Positions 7,187 to 12,022 of a DNA stretch of 12,022 bases are shown here, in pieces. How positions within the stretch are numbered: position 1 is the first letter of the stretch; each line of letters starts with the position of its first letter. Origin of the DNA: Bacteroides sp. (GTDB taxonomy: Bacteria > Bacteroidota > Bacteroidia > Bacteroidales > Bacteroidaceae); NCBI GenBank assembly GCA_030151885.1, contig JASLCG010000157.1:1-12022 (forward strand). Reading direction: 5' to 3'. A model generated the notes under the pieces. The model saw only the letters and a list, made by a program, of their open reading frames with translations, made no database searches and was not told the DNA's origin. The position numbers were made by a program, and so were the translations under genes.

Positions 7187-9337
7187 ATGGATTTATCACT
7201 TATTCAAAATAACTTGCCAATAACTAATCCAACATGGATTTTCTTTCTGGTATTAACTATTATACTTTTTGCTCCTATGGTGTTAGGAAGATTAAGAATT
7301 CCACATATAATAGGAATGATATTAGCCGGAGTTTTAATAGGTGAATTTGGCTTAAATATTTTGGATAGAGATAGTAGCTTTGAGCTCTTTGGCAAAGTAG
7401 GTCTCTATTATATTATGTTTCTGGCAGGTCTAGAAATGGATATGGAAGATTTCAAGATAAATAGGGTGAAAGCTTTAGTATTTGGGTTGTTGACATTTGC
7501 CTTGCCTATGATCCTTGGAATAGTGAGTGGCATATACCTATTAAATTTTCATTTGACTACTGCTGTTTTATTAGCGAGTATGTATGCTTCTCATACTCTA
7601 ATAGCATATCCAACAGTTAGTAAATATGGATTAAGTAGAATGCGTAGTGTGAGCATTACCATTGGAGGTACTGCAGTAACAGTAACGTTGGCTTTAATTA
7701 TACTAGCTGTGATAGCAGGAATGTACAAAGGTGACATTAGTGAATATTTTTGGTACTTTATGTTTGCAAAAGTATGCTTCGTTGTTCTTTTAATTGTCTT
7801 AGCAACCCCTCGTATAGCCCGTTGGTTCTTTAGGAAATACGATGATAATATAATGCAGTTTGTTTTTGTCTTGTCGTTAGTCTTTCTTGGAGGTGGTTTA
7901 TTAGAAATAGCAGGTCTAGAAGGCATTTTAGGTGCTTTTATGGTTGGTCTAGTTTTGAATAGGTTAATACCAAGACTCTCTCCACTAATGAATCGGTTAG
8001 AATTTGTGGGTAACGCACTATTTATACCCTACTTTTTAATAGGAGTAGGGATGATAATTGATGTTAAATCTCTTTTTAAAGGAGGGGAGGCTTTAAAGGT
8101 TGCTATTGTGATGACTATTATTGCTACCTTATCAAAATGGTTGGCTGCATGGTTTACACAAAAAATATATAAAATGCGTAGTGATGAGCGATCTATGATT
8201 TTTGGATTAAGTAATGCTCAAGCAGCTGCCACGTTAGCTGCAGTTTTGATAGGTAATAAAATAGAGCTATCTCCAGGAGTGCCCCTTTTGAATGATAATG
8301 TTTTAAATGGCACTGTGGTTATGATACTTTTTACATGTATTATAAGTTCTGTAATAACAGAAAGAGCTTCTCAAAGAATGGTCGCATTTAATCAATCAGA
8401 CGATACTGAAGACTCAGATGGAGCTAAAATTAAAGAAGAAGAGAATATTTTGATTCCTGTCGCTAATCCAAATACAATTGAAGATCTTGTTAATATAGCA
8501 ATCCTATTAAAGAGTGATAAAGTACAAAATGGAGTTGTAGCTCTTCATGTCATTAATGATGAATTATCTTCTACCTCAAGACTGTCAATAGGGCAACAAT
8601 GTCTAGATAAAGCTGCATCAGTTGCTGCTTCGGCTGATGTTACAGTATCAAGTATAATTAGATATGATATAAATATTGCATCAGGAATACTTCACACTAT
8701 AAAAGAGCAAGCAGCTTCCGAAGTTATTATTGGTTTGCATAAAAAAGCTAATGTTGTTGATAGCTTCTGGGGACAGAAAGCAACTAATTTAGTGAATGGA
8801 ACAAACAAGCAGATCTTGATTGTAAAGGCTACAATGCCAGTAAATACATTACGTAAAATAATAGTTGCTGTACCAGCAAAGGCAGAACGTGAGTCTGGAT
8901 TTACTAAATGGATGTCAAGGTTATGTCGAATGACAACACAACTAGGTTGTAGAATACAGTTTTTTTCTACAGAAAAAACATTGGGCTACATTAAAGGATA
9001 TGTAGATAAAAACTATAAAACACTGAGAGTTTTATATAGTGAACTAGAGAGTTGGGATGACTTATTATTATTGACTGGTACTGTAAATTTTGATCATTTA
9101 CTAGTGTTGATTACGGCTAGAAAAGGAAGTGCCTCTTATAATCCTGCTTTTGGAGAATTACCTAATTTATTAACTAAGTATTTTTTAGAAAATAGTATTG
9201 CTATTTTATACCCAGATCAATATGGTGAATCAGAAGAAATGATCACTTTTGCAGAACCGATACGTAGAAATAATACAGCTAGTTGTCAACAGCTGATAAA
9301 GTGGTTTACAGAAAAATTTAAGAAGATTAATGAATAA
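7187..9337 (+). CDS. CPA2-type cation/proton antiporter with cytoplasmic USP-like tail
   Basis: This inner-membrane transporter of the Na_H_Exchanger (CPA2) family probably exchanges Na+ or K+ for protons in pH or ion balance. The 716-residue protein has about a dozen hydrophobic segments from residue 17 to 390. They include the family landmarks ILFAPMVLGRLRIPHIIGMI (26-45), YIMFLAGLEMDMEDF (75-89), FLGGGLLEIAGLEGILGAFM (233-252) and PYFLIGVGMIIDVKSLF (281-297). A charged linker (about 403-420, DDTEDSDGAKIKEEE) leads to a soluble tail. Residues 421-547 look like a universal-stress-protein fold (ILIPVANPNTIEDLV, VVALHVIND, ASEVIIGLH, KQILIVKA) and about 556-680 like a diverged second copy. The discontinuous-helix position reads YASHTLIAYPTV, without the Asp pair or Asn-Asp of many Na+/H+ antiporters. 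The ATG begins just before the first membrane segment. The stop codon lies inside the next gene, an 8-base overlap implying cotranscription. The ion specificity is not known. Confidence 0.9.
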   Translation: MDLSLIQNNLPITNPTWIFFLVLTIILFAPMVLGRLRIPHIIGMILAGVLIGEFGLNILDRDSSFELFGKVGLYYIMFLAGLEMDMEDFKINRVKALVFGLLTFALPMILGIVSGIYLLNFHLTTAVLLASMYASHTLIAYPTVSKYGLSRMRSVSITIGGTAVTVTLALIILAVIAGMYKGDISEYFWYFMFAKVCFVVLLIVLATPRIARWFFRKYDDNIMQFVFVLSLVFLGGGLLEIAGLEGILGAFMVGLVLNRLIPRLSPLMNRLEFVGNALFIPYFLIGVGMIIDVKSLFKGGEALKVAIVMTIIATLSKWLAAWFTQKIYKMRSDERSMIFGLSNAQAAATLAAVLIGNKIELSPGVPLLNDNVLNGTVVMILFTCIISSVITERASQRMVAFNQSDDTEDSDGAKIKEEENILIPVANPNTIEDLVNIAILLKSDKVQNGVVALHVINDELSSTSRLSIGQQCLDKAASVAASADVTVSSIIRYDINIASGILHTIKEQAASEVIIGLHKKANVVDSFWGQKATNLVNGTNKQILIVKATMPVNTLRKIIVAVPAKAERESGFTKWMSRLCRMTTQLGCRIQFFSTEKTLGYIKGYVDKNYKTLRVLYSELESWDDLLLLTGTVNFDHLLVLITARKGSASYNPAFGELPNLLTKYFLENSIAILYPDQYGESEEMITFAEPIRRNNTASCQQLIKWFTEKFKKINE

Positions 9338-10040
9338 TTGGCAAGAAAGAACCTCTCTTCTATTTGGTGAAGAGAAGATGAGAAGAATAAGAGAAGCCCA
9401 TGTGTTAGTTGTAGGAGTTGGTGGAGTAGGAGCTTATGCCGCAGAAATGTTGTGTAGAGCTGGCGTAGGAGAGTTGACAATAGTCGATGGGGACTGCATA
9501 CAACCAAGTAATATTAATAGACAATTACCTGCTTTGCAAACTACAATAGGCCAGCAAAAGGTAGTACTTCTAAAAGAACGATTTGAGCAGATTAACCCAT
9601 CAGTTCAAGTAAATAGCTATCCTATTTTTTTAAAAGATGAAGCTATCGGAGAATTATTAGATAATGGCAAATATGATTTTGTTATTGATGCTATTGATAC
9701 GTTATCACCGAAATGTTTCTTAATAGCAGAAACTATAAAGCGTAATATTCCAATCATATCAAGTATGGGAGCTGGGGCTAAAGTGGATATCTCGCAGGTA
9801 CAATTTGGTGTGATATGGAAAACTCAAAACTGTAATTTGAGTAAAGCTGTTCGTAAAAGATTAAAGAAAATGGGAATATCTTATAAGCTCCCAGTTGTAT
9901 TTAGTACTGAGCAAGCGCATAAAGAAGCTATTATTCTAATAGATGATGAGAAAAACAAAGTATCTACTTGTGGTACTGTAAGCTATATGCCAGCTACGTT
10001 TGGATGTTATTTATCTCAGTATGTTTTAACCCGTTTGTAG
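9330..10040 (+). CDS. tcdA: tRNA threonylcarbamoyladenosine dehydratase (E1-like, TcdA/CsdL type)
   Basis: This ATP-dependent enzyme of the ThiF/MoeB/E1 superfamily cyclises t6A to ct6A at position 37 of ANN-decoding tRNAs, if it follows its family. The 236-residue protein opens with the TcdA-type segment RTSLLFGEEKMRRIREAHVL (7-26). It has the nucleotide loop GVGGVGAYAAEML (29-41), the Asp53 strand end (IVDGD, 51-55), the adenylation motif SNINRQLPAL (60-69) with Arg64, Lys77, and VIDAIDTLSPK (118-128). The C-terminal part carries KLPVVFSTEQ (186-195) and STCGTVSYMPATFG (212-225), as in TcdA. It lacks the Cys-X-X-Cys zinc pairs of MoeB and ThiF, which favours TcdA over those paralogues. Its start overlaps the antiporter gene by 8 bases, and the ABC ATPase starts 3 bases after its stop. 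The membership of this operon looks like housekeeping grouping, not one pathway. Confidence 0.9.
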   Translation: MNNWQERTSLLFGEEKMRRIREAHVLVVGVGGVGAYAAEMLCRAGVGELTIVDGDCIQPSNINRQLPALQTTIGQQKVVLLKERFEQINPSVQVNSYPIFLKDEAIGELLDNGKYDFVIDAIDTLSPKCFLIAETIKRNIPIISSMGAGAKVDISQVQFGVIWKTQNCNLSKAVRKRLKKMGISYKLPVVFSTEQAHKEAIILIDDEKNKVSTCGTVSYMPATFGCYLSQYVLTRL

Positions 10041-10043
10041 GCT

Positions 10044-10709
10044 ATGATAAAAATCGAAGGAATTAAAAAGAGTTTTGGATCTCTAGAAGTTCTAAAAGGT
10101 ATAGACTTAGAGATAAAAAAAGGAGAAATTGTAAGTATTGTTGGTCCTAGTGGTTCTGGAAAGACTACTTTATTACAAATAATAGGGACTTTAGATAGAC
10201 CGAATGAAGGTTCTATTCTGATTAATAATCAATATGTTAATAAATTGTCAGATAAAGATCTAGCACATTTTAGGAATAGTGAGATAGGTTTTATATTTCA
10301 ATTTCATCAATTGCTGCCAGAGTTTTCGGCAATCGAAAATGTAATGATACCTGCTTTGATAGGACACAAGTCTAAAAAGGAAGCATATAAAAAAGCTCTA
10401 TCAACTTTAGAATTATTAGGATTAGCAGATAGAATAGATCATAAACCAAATGAAATGTCAGGAGGTGAAAAACAACGTGTTGCTGTAGCAAGAGCTCTTA
10501 TTAATGATCCAAGTGTAATTTTAGCAGATGAGCCTTCTGGTAGTTTAGATACAAAGAATAAAGAAGAACTTCATAAGCTATTCTTTGATTTACGTGATAA
10601 ATTGGGACAAACTTTTGTTATAGTAACTCATGATGAAGAGCTAGCCAAAACTACAGACCGTACAATTCATCTTGTAGATGGGTTACTGAGTACTGAAGTA
10701 ATACTTTAG
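10044..10709 (+). CDS. ABC transporter ATP-binding protein, LolD/MacB type
   Basis: This is a 221-residue cytoplasmic ATPase subunit. The sequence shows every motif of a working ABC protein: Walker A GPSGSGKTT (34-42), Q-loop FQFHQLLPEFSAIENVMIP (85-103) with Gln86, signature MSGGEKQR (138-145), Walker B VILADEPSG (158-166) with catalytic Glu163, D-loop SLDT (167-170) and switch His196 (VTHDEEL). The Q-loop region FQFHxLLPEFxAxENVMIP is characteristic of LolD, which with LolC and LolE extracts lipoproteins from the inner membrane for LolA. Related MacB- and FtsE-like ATPases are alternatives. No permease is encoded beside it: it is the last gene of the antiporter-tcdA unit, so its membrane partner must be elsewhere. 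The symbol lolD is plausible but not proved. The last 27 bases overlap the end of the convergent gene. Confidence 0.92.
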   Translation: MIKIEGIKKSFGSLEVLKGIDLEIKKGEIVSIVGPSGSGKTTLLQIIGTLDRPNEGSILINNQYVNKLSDKDLAHFRNSEIGFIFQFHQLLPEFSAIENVMIPALIGHKSKKEAYKKALSTLELLGLADRIDHKPNEMSGGEKQRVAVARALINDPSVILADEPSGSLDTKNKEELHKLFFDLRDKLGQTFVIVTHDEELAKTTDRTIHLVDGLLSTEVIL

Positions 10710-11576
10710 TCTATTAATATCATCAGTCGAAAACTCGTCTAATAATGATAATTGATCAAAGCTAACAATACTTCCAAGTTGATTTTTTAGATTAAAAATA
10801 GCTTTAACTTGATCGTATTCTAAATATGGATGCCTTAACAACTCCTTAAAGGTTAGTTCGTTTATATTTCGGGTTAATATATTTGAGTTCTCTATTATAA
10901 ACCACTTTTTAAAATACAGCGTGTCTAAATCTAAATCAGCAAGTTGACTTGTTGAGTAAAAGCCTCCTAAGCGTTCTTTATATCGCAGAATCTTAAGAGC
11001 TGTATATTTTCCTATTTGTGGAACTTTGACAAGGAGGGTTGAGTCTGCTAGGTTTAAATCTACAAGCTCTCCAGGAGTAAGTTTGTTACTTTTTTTAATC
11101 CTTACGGCTTTACTAGCTTTGGGGTTTGGATATTTAGTATTGGCTTTGGTATTTTCTTTTACTGATTCAGGTAAATCAATAAAAGGTTTTAAAATTTGAT
11201 ATGTAGAATCTGTTATGCTGTATAGTTTTAACAGGTCGCTTTTAATTTTGAACGAAGCTCCTGTCTTTCGGTAGTTTATAATATTTCGAGAGATTTTTTC
11301 ACTAACTCCTGCCGAAATAAGTCTCTCAATACTATCTATATTAGGATTAAAGCTTGATAAAGTATTCTGCTTTATTTCTTCTATAGGTTTGTTTTTATTT
11401 TCAGTATTCTTTTTGTACTCTTGTAAGGCAGTAATGAAGAGTTCATCACTGCTGTCTGAAGTAGGTGTTGTAATTATCGGATTAATATATTTATAACCTA
11501 AAAGAATAAGTAGTATTAATAATAAGCTAATTACAGCTAATCTTTCTCTTTTACGGAAGTAAAAAAACCTGCGCAT
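10683..11576 (-). CDS. Membrane-anchored helix-hairpin-helix repeat protein (ComEA-like)
   Basis: Function unknown. The 297-residue protein has a basic N-terminus (MRRFFYFRKRER), one membrane helix at about 13-30 and a polar linker. Its soluble remainder has several helix-hairpin-helix-like units. The clearest is at about 171-225: VDLNLADSTLLVKVPQIGKY followed by ALKILRYKERLGGFYSTSQL, the ComEA-type pattern. A weaker unit is at about 78-135 (IDSIERLISAGVSEKISRNI, then YRKTGASFKIKSDLLKLYSI), and a third at about 236-295 (NINELTFKELLRHPYLEYDQ, then FNLKNQLGSIVSFDQLSLL). A Lys-rich stretch (144-166) separates units one and two. ComEA uses such motifs to bind DNA outside the inner membrane during uptake. 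A DNA-binding role here is an inference; the units could also be protein-binding. No other competence gene is near. It is divergent from the VanZ-like gene with 26 bases between. Confidence 0.8.
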   Translation of the reverse strand: MRRFFYFRKRERLAVISLLLILLILLGYKYINPIITTPTSDSSDELFITALQEYKKNTENKNKPIEEIKQNTLSSFNPNIDSIERLISAGVSEKISRNIINYRKTGASFKIKSDLLKLYSITDSTYQILKPFIDLPESVKENTKANTKYPNPKASKAVRIKKSNKLTPGELVDLNLADSTLLVKVPQIGKYTALKILRYKERLGGFYSTSQLADLDLDTLYFKKWFIIENSNILTRNINELTFKELLRHPYLEYDQVKAIFNLKNQLGSIVSFDQLSLLDEFSTDDINRLKYYFSTQ

Positions 11577-11602
11577 AATTAATAAATAAGTTAATAAAGT
11601 AT

Positions 11603-11986
11603 ATGCTAAAAATAAGACATTATATTTTCTCTTTAATAGTTTTTCTAATAATTTGTTACTTGTCTTTTTTTAAACCTCCATCGATAGAGAGTATTCCAGC
11701 TATTCCTCATTTAGATAAATTAGTACACTTCTTGATGTATGCAGGTTTCTCTAGTATAATATGGCTAGATTATTGGCGTAGGAATAGAGCCATAAGTAAA
11801 TGGTCTAGTGGTTGGTATATTGGTTGTTGTTTGCCCATTCTTATTAGTGGAATTATAGAGTTGCTCCAAGAGTACTGTACAGAGCATAGAGGAGGTGAAT
11901 GGCTAGACCTACTAGCTAATAGCTTAGGTGCACTAGTAGCTAGTAGTTTAATTTATCTATTTTTCAAAATTAAAGTAAATCGATAA
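11603..11986 (+). CDS. VanZ-like small integral membrane protein
   Basis: This is a 127-residue protein with four predicted membrane helices (about 7-23, 41-57, 72-88, 104-122). It carries the conserved features of the VanZ-like family: PHLDKLVHFLMYAGFS (35-50), whose Asp-Lys-x-x-His starts helix 2, and GIIELLQ followed by RGGEWLDLLANSLGAL (83-111), whose Glu and Asp are the usual conserved acids. VanZ itself gives low-level teicoplanin resistance in enterococci. Most chromosomal relatives, like this one, have no known role and should not be read as resistance genes. No van-type partners are present. The ATG is preceded by an A/T-rich stretch without a Shine-Dalgarno. I found no TAnnTTTG in the 26-base gap or just inside the divergent gene, so how it is transcribed is unclear. 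Confidence 0.82.
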   Translation: MLKIRHYIFSLIVFLIICYLSFFKPPSIESIPAIPHLDKLVHFLMYAGFSSIIWLDYWRRNRAISKWSSGWYIGCCLPILISGIIELLQEYCTEHRGGEWLDLLANSLGALVASSLIYLFFKIKVNR

Positions 11987-12022
11987 TTGTTGATAACTTA
12001 ATGCTATTCGATCCTTTAATCA

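Noticed and set aside
7591..7926. 111-codon minus-strand frame opposite the antiporter
   Set aside because: The antiporter frame here encodes conserved membrane segments; the antisense frame is Lys/Thr-rich with no family features.
9286..9507. Minus-strand frame across the antiporter-tcdA junction
   Set aside because: It is antisense to two well-supported genes; its Leu/His-rich composition is typical of a shadow frame.
11603..11986. Possible glycopeptide-resistance gene because of the VanZ family
   Set aside because: VanZ-like proteins are widespread without van clusters, and no resistance partner is present here.
11970..12022. Minus-strand open frame ending in TAA at 11970 and reaching the right edge, and a plus-strand ATG at 12001
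   Set aside because: Only about 17 and 7 codons are visible. Either could be a gene end or start, but nothing recognisable can be read.

Overview
The window is AT-rich and has the hallmarks of Bacteroidota, most likely Bacteroidales. It carries a SusC/SusD outer-membrane uptake pair, matches to the Bacteroides-type promoter element TAnnTTTG, A/T-rich start regions without clear Shine-Dalgarno sequences, and family members whose motifs read like Bacteroidales versions. I cannot name the genus. No rRNA, tRNA, CRISPR array, transposase or phage gene is visible, and no gene is frameshifted.

Left part (1-5842, minus strand): a SusD-like lipoprotein gene, cut by the left edge, lies 10 bases downstream of a full-length SusC-like TonB-dependent transporter gene. 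The pair takes up an oligomer, probably a glycan, across the outer membrane. Further upstream on the same strand, behind its own predicted promoter, is a BadF/BadG-type kinase, probably for N-acetylglucosamine. No glycosidase, HTCS, ECF sigma factor or anti-sigma gene is visible, so the substrate cannot be read from the sequence.

Middle (5843-7186): a perfect 55-base palindrome, probably a terminator that can work on both strands, separates the kinase gene from asd (aspartate-semialdehyde dehydrogenase; lysine, threonine and methionine branch). asd is transcribed leftwards from an A/T-rich intergenic region that it shares with the rightward antiporter operon.

Right part (7187-11986): a tightly packed plus-strand operon encodes a CPA2-type cation/proton antiporter with a two-part cytoplasmic tail, a TcdA-type E1-like enzyme for tRNA t6A cyclisation, and a LolD-type ABC ATPase. 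The last gene runs 27 bases into the end of a convergent gene for a membrane-anchored protein with helix-hairpin-helix repeats. A small VanZ-like membrane protein gene diverges from that one. The last 36 bases hold no assignable gene.

Overall this is mostly ordinary Bacteroidota chromosome: one uptake locus beside housekeeping genes. I see no convincing new system. The points most worth checking are the 55-base palindrome with its paired SD/anti-SD-like sequences, the altered phosphate-binding loop of the kinase, the antiporter without an acidic residue at the usual ion-binding motif, and the poorly characterised helix-hairpin-helix membrane protein.
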